The notes under the pieces are model-generated. The model had not been told where the DNA came from. It saw only the letters and a program-made list of their open reading frames with translations, and did not search any database. Shown piece by piece: positions 9,208-18,051 of a stretch of DNA of 64,000 nt; the stretch's first letter is position 1, and each line of letters opens with the position of its first letter. Source of the stretch: Salinimicrobium terrae DSM 17865 (GTDB taxonomy: Bacteria; Bacteroidota; Bacteroidia; Flavobacteriales; Flavobacteriaceae); assembly GCF_000424665.1 (NCBI RefSeq), contig NZ_AUKI01000020.1, positions 1 to 64,000 on the forward strand. The letters run 5' to 3'. The translations under genes were made by a program, and so were the position numbers.

Positions 9208-9236
9208 TAAGAAAAGATCCCACGGCAGCGGGATCT
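9208..9236 (-). terminator. Terminator between phoH and purC
   Basis: On the minus strand, AGATCCC/GGGATCT form a 7-bp stem around a GCTGCCGT loop (9215-9236), followed by TTTTCTTAT. It ends phoH transcription. It is preceded by the recurrent palindrome AAAATGACATTTT (9239-9251), which overlaps the phoH stop codon. Confidence 0.75.
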
Positions 9237-9249
9237 CAAAAATGTCATT

Positions 9250-10203
9250 TTATTCCGGATTTTCTATTCTTTTATAAGCAGCAATGATCTTCTTCACAAG
9301 CTTGTGACGAATCACATCCTTATCGTCCAGGTGAATTATTCCCACCCCATCAACATCCTGCAAGACAAGAATTGCTTCTTTAAGTCCCGAAATCACTCTT
9401 TTTGGAAGGTCAATTTGCCCTGGATCTCCAGTGACCATGAATTTTGCGCTCTTCCCCATTCGGGTAAGGAACATCTTCATTTGGGCATGGGTGGTGTTTT
9501 GGGCTTCGTCAAGAATAACAAAAGCATGGTCCAGGGTTCTACCACGCATAAAGGCCAGAGGCGCGATCTGGATCACTCCTTTTTCAATATAACTTTCCAG
9601 TTTTTCATGAGGAATCATATCCCGCAGGGCATCATATAATGGCTGCATATAAGGATCCAGCTTTTCTTTTAGATCCCCGGGTAAAAATCCCAGATTCTCT
9701 CCTGCTTCCACTGCAGGTCTCGTAAGAATAATTCTTTTTACCTGTTTCTCCTTAAGGGCTTTAACAGCCAGCGCAACACCTGTATATGTTTTCCCTGTCC
9801 CCGCAGGACCAATAGCAAAGACCATATCGTTTTTCCTCATCAGCTCAACCAGGCGGCGTTGATTAGCGGTCTGAGGTTTGATCATCCTACCGCTAACTCC
9901 GTGAACCAATACTTCTCCACTTTCATTGGAAGTATCGTATTCCTCCTTGCTTTCACTAGTTAGCACCCGCTCAATTGCATTTTCATCAAGACGATTGAAC
10001 TTCCCGTAATGATCGATCAACATATTGAACCTCCTGTCGAATTCTTCGAGCATTTCCTCGTCGCCATAGATGCGAAGTTTATTACCTCTTGCAACAATTT
10101 TGAGCTTCGGAAAATACCTTTTCAAAAGTTCAATATGTGAATTCTGTTCCCCGAAAAAATCCCTCGGACTTATTTCAGAAAGTTCAATGATAAGTTCGTT
10201 CAA
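9250..10203 (-). CDS. phoH: PhoH-like ATPase
   Basis: 317 aa cytosolic ATPase of the PhoH family (related to SF1 helicases). The N-terminal KH-like segment is followed by a Walker A motif AIGPAGTGKTYTG (about residue 132), VKRIILTRPAVEAGE, a Walker B motif FVILDEAQN (about 232) and the MVTGDPGQIDLP block. In other bacteria PhoH is linked to RNA metabolism, but its exact role is unclear. Divergent from the SAM hydroxide adenosyltransferase gene. Confidence 0.93.
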   Translation of the reverse strand: MNELIIELSEISPRDFFGEQNSHIELLKRYFPKLKIVARGNKLRIYGDEEMLEEFDRRFNMLIDHYGKFNRLDENAIERVLTSESKEEYDTSNESGEVLVHGVSGRMIKPQTANQRRLVELMRKNDMVFAIGPAGTGKTYTGVALAVKALKEKQVKRIILTRPAVEAGENLGFLPGDLKEKLDPYMQPLYDALRDMIPHEKLESYIEKGVIQIAPLAFMRGRTLDHAFVILDEAQNTTHAQMKMFLTRMGKSAKFMVTGDPGQIDLPKRVISGLKEAILVLQDVDGVGIIHLDDKDVIRHKLVKKIIAAYKRIENPE

Positions 10204-10305
10204 AAGCGATCGGATTAAATTTAAAAAATGAGTTAATTATCTTTAGATTTGCATTACAAACTTAAATAAATAAAGGTTTAAGTTAGGAAAAATATTCATT
10301 AGAAA

Positions 10306-11139
10306 TTGCCCATGGCCATAATTACCTTAACGACAGATTTTGGGGAAAAAGATCATTTTGCAGGGGCAGTTAAAGGAGCGATTTACACCGAGTTACCAAC
10401 GGCAAAAATTGTGGACATCTCTCATTCCATTGCCCCCTTTCATATTACAGAAGCTTCCTACATCATAAAGAATGCTTACAAGAGCTTTCCAGAAGGCAGT
10501 ATTCACATCATTGGAGTAGATTCAGAATTAACTCCTGAAAATAAACATGTTGCCCTAAAACTCGACGGACACTACTTTATTTGCGCCAACAACGGAATTC
10601 TCTCGTTAATAGCTTCGGAATTTGTTCCGGAGAAGATCGTTGAGATCAATATTCACGACAAAATTCAGAGTAATTTCCCAGTACTGGATGTTTTCGTGAA
10701 GGTAGCAGGTCATCTAGCCCGTGGTGGCACCCTTGAAGTCATTGGGAAATCCATTTCCGAAATTAAACAGCTTAAGGAAATGGAACCGTTGATCAACTCC
10801 GAGAAGAATCAGATAAAGGGCAATGTGATCTACATTGATAACTACGGGAATGTGGTAACCAATATTTCGAAAAAGCTGTTTGAAAAAGTTGGTAAAAGCA
10901 GAAAATTTAACATGAGGGCAAGAACGGCAACATTTACAGAGATCTTCAGCACATACAGTGAGGCAATAAATTTTGATACCGAAATGATCAACCGGGAAGA
11001 TGGCAAGAAACTTGCCATCTTCAACTCCGGTGGGTACATCGAGCTGGCGATCTATAAGAGCAATCCTAGTACGGTAGGTAGTGCCTCTACCCTCTTCGGT
11101 TTGGAGTATAGGGATACGGTGACGGTGAATTTTTTATAA
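10306..11139 (+). CDS. SAM hydroxide adenosyltransferase (DUF62 family)
   Basis: 277 aa. The family hydrolyses S-adenosylmethionine to adenosine and methionine. Conserved parts: ITLTTDFGEKDHFAGAVKGAIY (substrate-binding Asp), VDISHSIAPFHITEASYI, GVDSELT, ICANNGILSL and the C-terminal-domain entry IDNYGNVVTNI. A promoter-like TAGATTTG lies at 10244-10251, about 55 bp upstream. The start ATG is the in-frame codon nearest to ITLTTDFG, as expected for the family. Confidence 0.92.
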   Translation: MPMAIITLTTDFGEKDHFAGAVKGAIYTELPTAKIVDISHSIAPFHITEASYIIKNAYKSFPEGSIHIIGVDSELTPENKHVALKLDGHYFICANNGILSLIASEFVPEKIVEINIHDKIQSNFPVLDVFVKVAGHLARGGTLEVIGKSISEIKQLKEMEPLINSEKNQIKGNVIYIDNYGNVVTNISKKLFEKVGKSRKFNMRARTATFTEIFSTYSEAINFDTEMINREDGKKLAIFNSGGYIELAIYKSNPSTVGSASTLFGLEYRDTVTVNFL

Positions 11140-11337
11140 AAGAGCCAAGAACCAAGAGACTGAGCCAAGACTTTTTTAACCTCTCGACTCCGCTCGAGGT
11201 GACATGAAGTAGATATTGGAATTTGGTGCCCGCAGTTGAAAATTAATGCTTTGCCATTCTTCCGATTTACTCCAACTCTAAAGGGAGCCGGAAAAATAGA
11301 TTAGCTAATTTGCTTAATATAAATTGATAATTGAAGA

Positions 11338-11652
11338 ATGATAATACGGATAGTAAAAATGACTTTTGAACCTTCAAAGACAGAAGAGTTTCAAGAGTTG
11401 TTTCAAAGGAATAAGGAGAAGATAAGAGGATTCCACGGTTGTGAATTCCTTGAGTTTTATAGAGATAAGAACAATAAAAACATATTTTTTACGTACAGTT
11501 ACTGGCAGGATGAAGATGCTCTGGAAAACTATAGACTTTCCCCTCTTTTTAAAAAGGTATGGAGCGAGACGAAACAAATGTTTGCAGGGAAGCCGGAGGC
11601 GTGGAGCGTAGACAAAGTATGGTCCTCGGGTTCAGTTGGCGGTGCGCAGTAA
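11338..11652 (+). CDS. Antibiotic biosynthesis monooxygenase (ABM) domain protein
   Basis: 104 aa, a dimeric ferredoxin-like ABM fold. MIIRIVKMTFEPSKTEEFQELFQRNKEKIRGFHGCEFLEFYRD is the canonical strand-helix-strand start of putative quinol monooxygenases and haem-degrading-like small proteins, and YWQDEDALENYRLSPLFKKVW is the conserved second half. The substrate cannot be inferred. It stands alone between repeat-bearing intergenic regions. Confidence 0.85.
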   Translation: MIIRIVKMTFEPSKTEEFQELFQRNKEKIRGFHGCEFLEFYRDKNNKNIFFTYSYWQDEDALENYRLSPLFKKVWSETKQMFAGKPEAWSVDKVWSSGSVGGAQ

Positions 11653-11868
11653 TTAGAGGGCGGTTGTAAATGGTTAATTGGGGATTAATTAATAGGTTAA
11701 TTAGAAATAAGTTCACTATGACCTCCGTCCTCTGTCCACTTTTCGGAATTTGGTGTTTAACGGAGGTTGCATTTTTGCGCTATACCCCCTCCCCTAAAGG
11801 GAGCCGGAATAATGGATTGGGCACCTGATATTTATTATTATAAAAAATAGAAAATATACATTCAAATA
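11653..11868. other. Intergenic region with an AGGGAGCCGG-type repeat
   Basis: 216 bp without a gene. Near 11785-11815, CCCCTCCCCTAAAGGGAGCCGG precedes an AT-rich stretch; a matching CTAAAGGGAGCCGG is found near 11279-11292 upstream of the ABM gene. It looks like an interspersed repeat family with a short CCCT/AGGG hairpin. Confidence 0.5.
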
Positions 11869-12603
11869 GTGATAGCAGTATTAAAGAAAGAAATCAACTC
11901 ATTTTTTGCCTCTCCCATAGGCTACTTGGTGATTGGACTTTTTCTGGTAATCAACGGGCTGTTTCTTTGGGTTTTTCAAGGGGAATATAATATTCTGGAC
12001 AGTGGTTTTGCGACTCTCGAGCCATTCTTTACACTGGCGCCCTGGATCTTTCTTTTCCTCATTCCCGCCATTACCATGAAAAGTTTTTCCGATGAAATTA
12101 AACAGGGGACTCTGGAGCTGCTCCTCACTAAACCACTAACAACCCTGCAACTGGTGTTGGGTAAGTATTTTGGAGCACTTTCTTTGGTGATCCTGGCTCT
12201 TGTGCCTACTATTTTATACGTCGCAGCCATTTATTATCTCGACAGGCCCGAAGATAATCTCGATTGGGGCGTGCTGATTGGATCTTACATCGGACTCCTT
12301 TTTTTAGGAGCCTGCTATACCGCCATAGGAATTTTTGCCTCTATACTTTCACATAACCAGATCGTATCCTTTATTCTTGCAGTCTTTCTCTGCTTCATCG
12401 CCTATTTTGCTTTTGAAGCCGTTGCCAACCTTAATATTTTTGGCAGCGGAACCTTTGGAGTGGAAGACCTTGGACTTAATGCGCATTATGAAAGCATAAG
12501 CCGCGGGATCATGGATACGAGAGATCTAATCTACTTTTTGAGCTTTATCTTCTTTTTTCTTGCTCTCACAAACCTGAGTCTCATCAACAAAAAATCAGCC
12601 TGA
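11869..12603 (+). CDS. gldF: Gliding motility ABC transporter permease GldF
   Basis: 244 aa inner-membrane protein with about six TM segments (for example IGYLVIGLFLVINGLFLWVF, PWIFLFLIPAITM, LGALSLVILALVPTILY). The MKSFSDEIKQGTLELLLTKPLT loop is typical of ABC-2-type permeases. In flavobacteria GldF with GldG and GldA forms an ABC transporter needed for gliding in some species. It starts at GTG (11869), which gives MIAVLKKEINSFF, the family's normal N-terminus. It is separated from gldG by 1 bp, so the two are one operon. Confidence 0.92.
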   Translation: MIAVLKKEINSFFASPIGYLVIGLFLVINGLFLWVFQGEYNILDSGFATLEPFFTLAPWIFLFLIPAITMKSFSDEIKQGTLELLLTKPLTTLQLVLGKYFGALSLVILALVPTILYVAAIYYLDRPEDNLDWGVLIGSYIGLLFLGACYTAIGIFASILSHNQIVSFILAVFLCFIAYFAFEAVANLNIFGSGTFGVEDLGLNAHYESISRGIMDTRDLIYFLSFIFFFLALTNLSLINKKSA

Positions 12604-12604
12604 A

Positions 12605-14281
12605 GTGAAGTTTCAAAAATCACATTTTAAAAAGGTTTTTTTGTTGCTCCTGGCAATTATTGTGGTCAATGTACTTTCATACACTTTCTACGAAAGGTTT
12701 GATCTTACAGAAGACAAACGTTATACACTTTCTGAAGCTTCAGAAGAGATCGTTTCCAAAGCTGAGGCTCCGGTAATTATCGATGTATTCCTGGAAGGAG
12801 AATTTCCTCCGGAATTCAGAAGGCTACAGGTAGAGACCAGGCAGCTGCTTGAAGAATTTGCTGCAGTGAATCCGCAGATAACATTTCGGTTTACAAACCC
12901 ACTCGAGGAAGGTGGTAATGCCAATGAGATCGCAACGCAATTCTACGAAATGGGAATGACTCCCGCTCGTATCAATGTGGTTGAGAATGGCCGTACCAGT
13001 GAAGCTATCGTCTTCCCCTGGGCAATGGCAAACTTCGGAAGTAAATCTGTTGCAATTCCTTTACTGAAAAATCAACTTGGCGCAACAACCGAGGATCGTG
13101 TTGCAGCTTCTGTGCAACAGCTGGAATACGCCTTTGCCGATGCATTTTCCAAACTTTTAGAACCAAAAGGAAAGAAAGTAGCTGTAATGCGAGGTAACGG
13201 CGAACTGCAGGATCAGTACATAGCCGATTTTGTAAGGAGCATTCAGGAGTATTATTACATAGCGCCGTTTACTCTGGATTCTGTAGCGGTAAATCCGCAG
13301 GGAACACTGGAGCAGCTAAAAGAATACGACCTCGTGATCGAAGCAAAACCGACAGAACCTTACACCGAAGCCGAAAAGCTGGTGCTCGACCAATACCTTA
13401 TGAGCGGCGGGAAACAACTGTGGCTGGTGGAACATGCTGCCATGGAAACCGACAGTCTTTTCAGTTCTGCCGGCAGTGCCTTTGCCTTGCCCCGCGATCT
13501 TAATCTTGGAGATTTTTTCTTCAAATATGGTTTGCGAATCAATCCTGCACTGGTGAAGGATCTTTATTCGGCGCCAATTGTCCTGGCCACCGGCAGTGGA
13601 AATGATGCCCAGTTCAATCCTTACCCCTGGTTCTATTTTCCGCTTTCCTCCTCCCCGACCAATCACCCTGTAGTGAACAACCTAGAGGCAGTAAAATTTG
13701 AATATGCGAGTCCTATGGACGTTTTGGAAAATGACATAAAAAAAACGGTGCTGCTTTCAACTTCCCCACGGTCTGAGGTTGTTGGACTTCCCCGGGAAAT
13801 AAGTCTGGAGGAAATTACAGCAGAGCCCGATCTTTCTGAATATACTTCAGGAGAGCAGCCTTTGGCAGTAATGCTGGAAGGAGAATTTAATTCAGTTTAT
13901 GAGAACCGGGTGTTACCATTTGAACCCGAAAACTTCCGAAGTAAAAGTGAAGAGACAAAAATGCTGGTAATAAGTGACGGAGATGTTATTAAAAATCAAT
14001 TACAACGGGGAGAACCGCTATCACTTGGTTTTGACCGCTATACCGGAACAACCTACGGCAACAGGGAATTCTTGCTCAATGCGGTGAATTACCTGCTGGA
14101 TGACAGAGGCCTCATAGACATTAGAAGCAAGGAGGTGAAAATAGCATTTTTGGATCTGGAACAAGTTGAAGAGCAAAGAACTTTTTGGCAGGTAATGAAC
14201 ATCCTGCTTCCGCTGAGTGTGTTGGCTTTGTTTGCTGGTCTTTTCAGCATTCTAAGGAAAAGAAAATACATTAAAAGGTAA
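12605..14281 (+). CDS. gldG: Gliding motility ABC transporter substrate-binding protein GldG
   Basis: 558 aa. An N-terminal TM anchor (VFLLLLAIIVVNVLSYTFY), a large periplasmic domain of the ABC_transp_aux type (YTLSEASEEIV ... EAPVIIDVFLEGEFP) and a C-terminal TM helix (VMNILLPLSVLALFAGLFSIL) followed by RKRKYIKR. It uses a GTG start directly behind the gldF stop. It works with GldF and with GldA, which is not encoded in this window. Confidence 0.92.
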   Translation: MKFQKSHFKKVFLLLLAIIVVNVLSYTFYERFDLTEDKRYTLSEASEEIVSKAEAPVIIDVFLEGEFPPEFRRLQVETRQLLEEFAAVNPQITFRFTNPLEEGGNANEIATQFYEMGMTPARINVVENGRTSEAIVFPWAMANFGSKSVAIPLLKNQLGATTEDRVAASVQQLEYAFADAFSKLLEPKGKKVAVMRGNGELQDQYIADFVRSIQEYYYIAPFTLDSVAVNPQGTLEQLKEYDLVIEAKPTEPYTEAEKLVLDQYLMSGGKQLWLVEHAAMETDSLFSSAGSAFALPRDLNLGDFFFKYGLRINPALVKDLYSAPIVLATGSGNDAQFNPYPWFYFPLSSSPTNHPVVNNLEAVKFEYASPMDVLENDIKKTVLLSTSPRSEVVGLPREISLEEITAEPDLSEYTSGEQPLAVMLEGEFNSVYENRVLPFEPENFRSKSEETKMLVISDGDVIKNQLQRGEPLSLGFDRYTGTTYGNREFLLNAVNYLLDDRGLIDIRSKEVKIAFLDLEQVEEQRTFWQVMNILLPLSVLALFAGLFSILRKRKYIKR

Positions 14282-14404
14282 AAAGCTTTCCTTCCATGCC
14301 CTGTTTATTAACAATTCCGAAGCTCTTAAAATTATAAGTTGCTGAAAATGACATTTTTAACAGGTATTTTCAGCAATTTGCTGTTAATAAAAAATACCTG
14401 CTGC

Positions 14405-14437
14405 TTTCCTGCTTTTTAAAGGATTAGGATATATTTG
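14405..14437 (+). promoter_or_regulatory. dnaN promoter
   Basis: -33 element TTTC (14405-14408), 21-nt spacer, -7 element TATATTTG (14430-14437), matching the Bacteroidota pattern. The dnaN ATG is 18 bp further on. The upstream region (14345-14358) also contains the recurrent palindrome AAAATGACATTTTT, within a larger hairpin GCTGAAAAT ... ATTTTCAGC that probably serves the end of gldG. Confidence 0.65.
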
Positions 14438-14455
14438 TATCAAGATTAACTTATT

Positions 14456-15583
14456 ATGAAGCCAATGAAATTTATTGTATCAAGCACATATTTGCTGAAA
14501 CAGCTACAAATACTGGGGGGTGTGATCAATAATAACAACACGCTGCCCATTCTGGATAATTTTCTTTTCGAACTCAACAATGATGAACTAACCGTTTCTG
14601 CGTCTGACCTGGAGACAACCATGTCTTCAAAACTTACAGTAGAATCTGATTCTGAAGGAAAGATCGCAGTTCCCGCGCGTCTTCTTCTGGAGACTTTAAA
14701 GACTTTTCCGGAACAGCCGCTGACCTTTGTTGTCGAAGATAACAACACCATTGAATTGAGTTCCAATCATGGAAAATACGCGCTGGCTTATGCAGGTGGC
14801 GAGGAGTTCCCTAAAGCTGTAAGCCTGGAAGAACCAAGCAGTACTACAATCGAGGGAGATGTTTTGGCAACGGCGATCAGCAAAACTATTTTTGCTTCTG
14901 GAAATGATGATCTACGGCCTGTAATGAGCGGGGTTTTCTTCCAATTTACCCAGGATGATTTAACCTTTGTAGCTACAGATGCTCACAAACTGGTAAAATA
15001 TTCCCGAAATGACATTTCGGCTTCTCAAAAAGCTGAATTTATCATGCCTAAAAAACCTCTGAACCTGCTGAAAGGAATTCTTTCAGGCTCAGATTCTGAA
15101 GTGGTTATTGAATATAATGAATCAAATGCACGTTTTACGTTTGAAGATACTACGCTTGTTTGCCGACTTATCGACGGAAAATATCCGAATTATGAGGCAG
15201 TAATTCCAAAAGAGAATCCGAACAAGCTGGTCATTGACCGCGGACAATTCCTAAGTTCAGTAAAAAGGGTTTCCATTTTCTCCAACAAAACAACTCACCA
15301 GGTACGTTTAAAGATCGCCGGGGCCGAACTCAATATTTCTGCGGAAGATGTTGATTACAGCAACAAAGCCGAGGAGCGTCTTACCTGTTCTTACCAAGGC
15401 GACGATATGCAGATTGGTTTCAACTCACGTTTCCTTACGGAAATGCTTTCAAACCTGAACGCAAATGAAGTACAACTGGAAATGAGTTTACCTAACCGTG
15501 CAGGAATCCTTACTCCCGTTGACGGGTTGGATGACGGGGAGAAAGTTACCATGTTGGTGATGCCGGTAATGCTAAACAACTAA
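14456..15583 (+). CDS. dnaN: DNA polymerase III beta subunit (sliding clamp)
   Basis: 375 aa; forms the homodimeric ring that tethers Pol III to DNA. The three-fold clamp repeat is visible: MKFIVSSTYLLKQLQILGGVINNNNTLPILDNFLFEL (domain 1), the RPVMSGVFFQFTQDDLTFVATDAHKLVKY block (domain 2), then domain 3 ending in the typical VTMLVMPVML tail (MPM/MPVxL-type end). It has its own promoter and a strong terminator, so it is monocistronic and away from any dnaA locus. Confidence 0.96.
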   Translation: MKPMKFIVSSTYLLKQLQILGGVINNNNTLPILDNFLFELNNDELTVSASDLETTMSSKLTVESDSEGKIAVPARLLLETLKTFPEQPLTFVVEDNNTIELSSNHGKYALAYAGGEEFPKAVSLEEPSSTTIEGDVLATAISKTIFASGNDDLRPVMSGVFFQFTQDDLTFVATDAHKLVKYSRNDISASQKAEFIMPKKPLNLLKGILSGSDSEVVIEYNESNARFTFEDTTLVCRLIDGKYPNYEAVIPKENPNKLVIDRGQFLSSVKRVSIFSNKTTHQVRLKIAGAELNISAEDVDYSNKAEERLTCSYQGDDMQIGFNSRFLTEMLSNLNANEVQLEMSLPNRAGILTPVDGLDDGEKVTMLVMPVMLNN

Positions 15584-15677
15584 AGCTGAGCTTTAGTTGT
15601 AGATCGCTTCGCTGTTAGACCGCTTCGCTACTAGATTTAAGACCGCCACCTGCGGTGGCTGTTAGACCAAAAAAAAG

Positions 15678-15712
15678 AACCTCTGAAAAATGATTTTTCA
15701 GAGGTTTTTTTA
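15678..15712 (+). terminator. dnaN terminator
   Basis: AACCTCTGAAAAA/TTTTTCAGAGGTT form a 13-bp stem with a two- to three-base loop, followed by TTTTTT. A segment just before it (about 15600-15665) repeats AGA(T/C)CGCTTCGCT twice and holds a GCCACC/GGTGGC hairpin, probably interspersed repeats. Confidence 0.85.
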
Positions 15713-15812
15713 GTCCCCTCCTTCGGTGAAGTGGCCGCAGGTCGGGGTGGACTGCCTTCAGCCCGGACTATCAATAATTTGCCCTTAGGGGGCAAAGTTT
15801 GCTTTCAGTCAC

Positions 15813-16175
15813 TTATTTAATAACCTCGATAGATAGTGGATAGTATGGAATTTCCCCATTATTTACTTTAATCGCGTTAAGGATTGGGAAAACAATGGCG
15901 ATAATACCTATACCTATCAGCAATAGGATTCCAATTCCAAATAACAAAATAAGAGGAATAGAAATAATAGAATAAATAAAAATAGATATCTGGAAATTCA
16001 GGATCATTTTTCCGTGGGCATCCATTCCCAATACTTTATCCTTCTGAGTAAGCCATATGACCAGCGGAACTATAAATCCGCCAATTACTGTTACCAGGTC
16101 AAGTAACTGACTCAGGTGCGTTAGCATTAACAATTGTTTGTCTTCTCTCATGATGGTTGTGTTTGAATAATTCAT
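15813..16175 (-). CDS. DUF4870 family membrane protein
   Basis: 120 aa from the chosen start (MNYSNTTIMREDKQ). The core KQLLMLTHLSQLLDLVTVIGGFIVPLVIWLTQKDKVLGMDAHGKMILNFQISIFIYSIIS matches DUF4870: a short amphipathic start, the conserved W-x-x-K-K/D loop, then three TM helices. The family is annotated as small inner-membrane proteins without a known role. An upstream in-frame ATG (16295) would add 40 residues with no family resemblance, so I did not use it. Confidence 0.85.
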   Translation of the reverse strand: MNYSNTTIMREDKQLLMLTHLSQLLDLVTVIGGFIVPLVIWLTQKDKVLGMDAHGKMILNFQISIFIYSIISIPLILLFGIGILLLIGIGIIAIVFPILNAIKVNNGEIPYYPLSIEVIK

Positions 16176-17310
16176 TTTGATTTGATTGATGATTATTAAT
16201 ATTATTACTTTGTATTGCAAGGTACTAAAAAGACGAATAGAATGTTTAACTGTTGCAAAAAATTTATTTTTTAGAAGAAAAAGTAGATTTGCCACAGATG
16301 CATAGATTATTGCCTCAATCCTGCCAACTCACCACTGAGCACTGCCTACTGAATTTATTATCTTTAACCCATGAAATTAAACGACAACATCGTAGCTCTT
16401 GCTACTCCTTCGGGGGCGGGTGCTATTGCGGTGATACGGATTTCAGGGCCCGATGCGGTGCAGCTGGCAGCTCCTGTTTTTAAGGCGAAGAGCAAAAAAG
16501 ACCTTTTGGAACAGCCTTCCCACACGCTCCACCTGGGAAACATTGTGGATGGAGAACGGATTATTGATGAAGTACTTATCTCTGTTTTTCACGGACCAAA
16601 ATCTTATACAGGGGAAAATACCATCGAAATCTCCTGTCACGGGAGTCCGTACATTCAGCAGGAGATCATTCAGCTGTTGATACGTAGAGGTTGTCGTTCT
16701 GCGGAAGCCGGGGAATTCACCCTTCGCGCCTTCCTTAATGGTAAGATGGATCTGAGTCAGGCAGAAGCCGTAGCCGATCTTATCTCTTCTGAGAACCAGG
16801 CGAGCCACCAAATGGCGATGCAGCAAATGCGCGGCGGATTCTCCAATGAGATCCAAAAACTGCGACAGGAACTCCTGAACTTCGCTTCCCTGATTGAATT
16901 GGAATTGGACTTTGCCGAAGAAGATGTGGAGTTTGCGAACCGGGATGAATTTCAAAACCTGGTAAGCAGAATTCAGCAGGTTTTGAAAAGGTTGATCGAT
17001 TCCTTTGCTGTGGGTAATGTGTTGAAAAACGGAATTCCGGTTGCAATTGTTGGCGAACCCAATGTCGGAAAATCCACTTTGCTAAATGCCCTTTTAAACG
17101 AGGAACGCGCGATCGTATCAGAAATTGCCGGTACCACCCGTGACACGATTGAGGATGAGATCTCCATTGGAGGGATTGGATTCAGATTTATAGACACCGC
17201 CGGAATTCGTGAGACCGAAGATGTGGTGGAAAGCATCGGGATCAAACGGACTTTTGAAAAGATAAGTCAGGCGCAGGTGGTACTCTATTTGTTCGACGCT
17301 TCCCGCCTCC

Positions 17311-17375
17311 GTCATCCTGAACCACAGACAAATCGTCATCCTGAACTTGTTTCAGGATCCACGGGCTCCGCCCCA
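17311..17375. repeat. Interspersed palindromic repeat inserted in the mnmE G domain
   Basis: GTCATCCTGAACCACAG (17311 on) is followed by CGTCATCCTGAACTTGTTTC and AGGATCC (17334-17360), with an inverted repeat ATCCTGAA/TTCAGGAT around CTTG. This is the widespread GTCATCCTGAA...TTCAGGATC element; in frame it encodes RHPELVSGS, a peptide often seen where this repeat falls inside genes. It sits between the G3 (DTAG) and G4 (NKID) motifs, in a helical region of the GTPase fold. A related copy occurs at about 62674. Confidence 0.8.
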
Positions 17376-17485
17376 ACCCTCAACCAGGTAAAAACAGAAA
17401 TCGAAAAGATAAGAAATCAATTCCCTCAGAAACCCTTGGTGATCCTCGCCAATAAGATAGATCAACTGACTCAGGGGGAGAAAGA

Positions 17486-17506
17486 AAATCTCAAATCTCA
17501 AATCTC
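17486..17506. repeat. Heptanucleotide tandem repeat (AAATCTC)x3
   Basis: Three perfect copies of AAATCTC followed by a partial AAT. Copy number sets the mnmE frame: three copies give a truncated protein, whereas one or four copies (a change of -14 or +7) restore the frame into SAKSGEGVEEL. Confidence 0.9.
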
Positions 17507-17841
17507 AATACTATCTCCGCCAAAAGCGGAGAAGGCGTGGAAGAACTCCAGCAAAAACTACTGCAATTTGTGAACACCGGAGAACTCCGAAATAACAACA
17601 CCATTGTTACCAACAGCAGACATTACAACGCGCTGCTGAGTGCCCTGGAAGAGATAAATAAAGTACAGGACGGACTGAACCATAATCTCTCGGGTGACCT
17701 GCTGGCCATCGACATCCGGGAAGCTCTCCACTACTTCGGAGAGATCACCGGCGAGATCACTAATAATGATCTGCTGGGGAATATTTTTGCTAATTTTTGT
17801 ATTGGCAAATGATTTGACTCAAAAAAAATCTCAATACCTTG

Positions 17842-17875
17842 AAAGCCCTTAATTTTAAAGGGCTTTTATTTTTTG
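17842..17875 (+). terminator. mnmE terminator
   Basis: Stem AAAGCCCTT/AAGGGCTTT (842-850 with 858-866 within 17.8 kb) followed by TATTTTTTG. It lies intact between mnmE and the mobile region, so the left edge of the island is probably to the right of about 17876. Confidence 0.8.
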
Positions 17876-17922
17876 CTCTAATTTTTATTTAGTTAAAATC
17901 AGTTAATTTTAGGTCGAATTTG

Positions 17923-17930
17923 TATCTTTG
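17923..17930 (+). promoter_or_regulatory. Possible promoter (-7 box) of the integrase operon
   Basis: TATCTTTG matches TAnnTTTG about 120 bp before the first gene of the integrase operon. No clear TTTG -33 box is seen at the proper distance, so support is weak. Confidence 0.35.
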
Positions 17931-18051
17931 TTGTACCTCGTTTTGGAATTGATATTTGTCGATTTGTTAAAGGCGAGAAAATGATTCTTAATTTAATCAA
18001 TAGATCTTATAAAAACCATATAAGACTAAATAGAACTAAAACCTTTCCAAA

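Larger units (their letters stand above)
16371..17812 (+). pseudogene. mnmE: tRNA modification GTPase MnmE, frameshifted
   Basis: MnmE with MnmG installs the carboxymethylaminomethyl group on wobble U34 of some tRNAs. Visible parts: N-terminal folate-binding domain (DNIVALATPSGAGAIAVIRISG), helical domain, G1 GEPNVGKSTLLN (about residue 229), switch region TTRDT, G3 DTAGIRETED, G4 NKID, and in another frame the C-terminal CIGK with the catalytic Cys. The frame from 16371 runs to 17573 (400 aa) but leaves homology near 17506; the rest (SAKSGEGVEELQ to FCIGK) continues in the +1 frame to 17812. The break is at a 7-bp tandem repeat (AAATCTC)3. An in-frame palindromic-repeat insertion lies at about 17311-17375. 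As read, the product lacks CIGK and would be inactive. Confidence 0.88.

Noticed and set aside
8656-9210. 184-codon plus-strand frame
   Set aside because: Antisense to purC, whose motifs cover the full region; composition is typical of a shadow frame.
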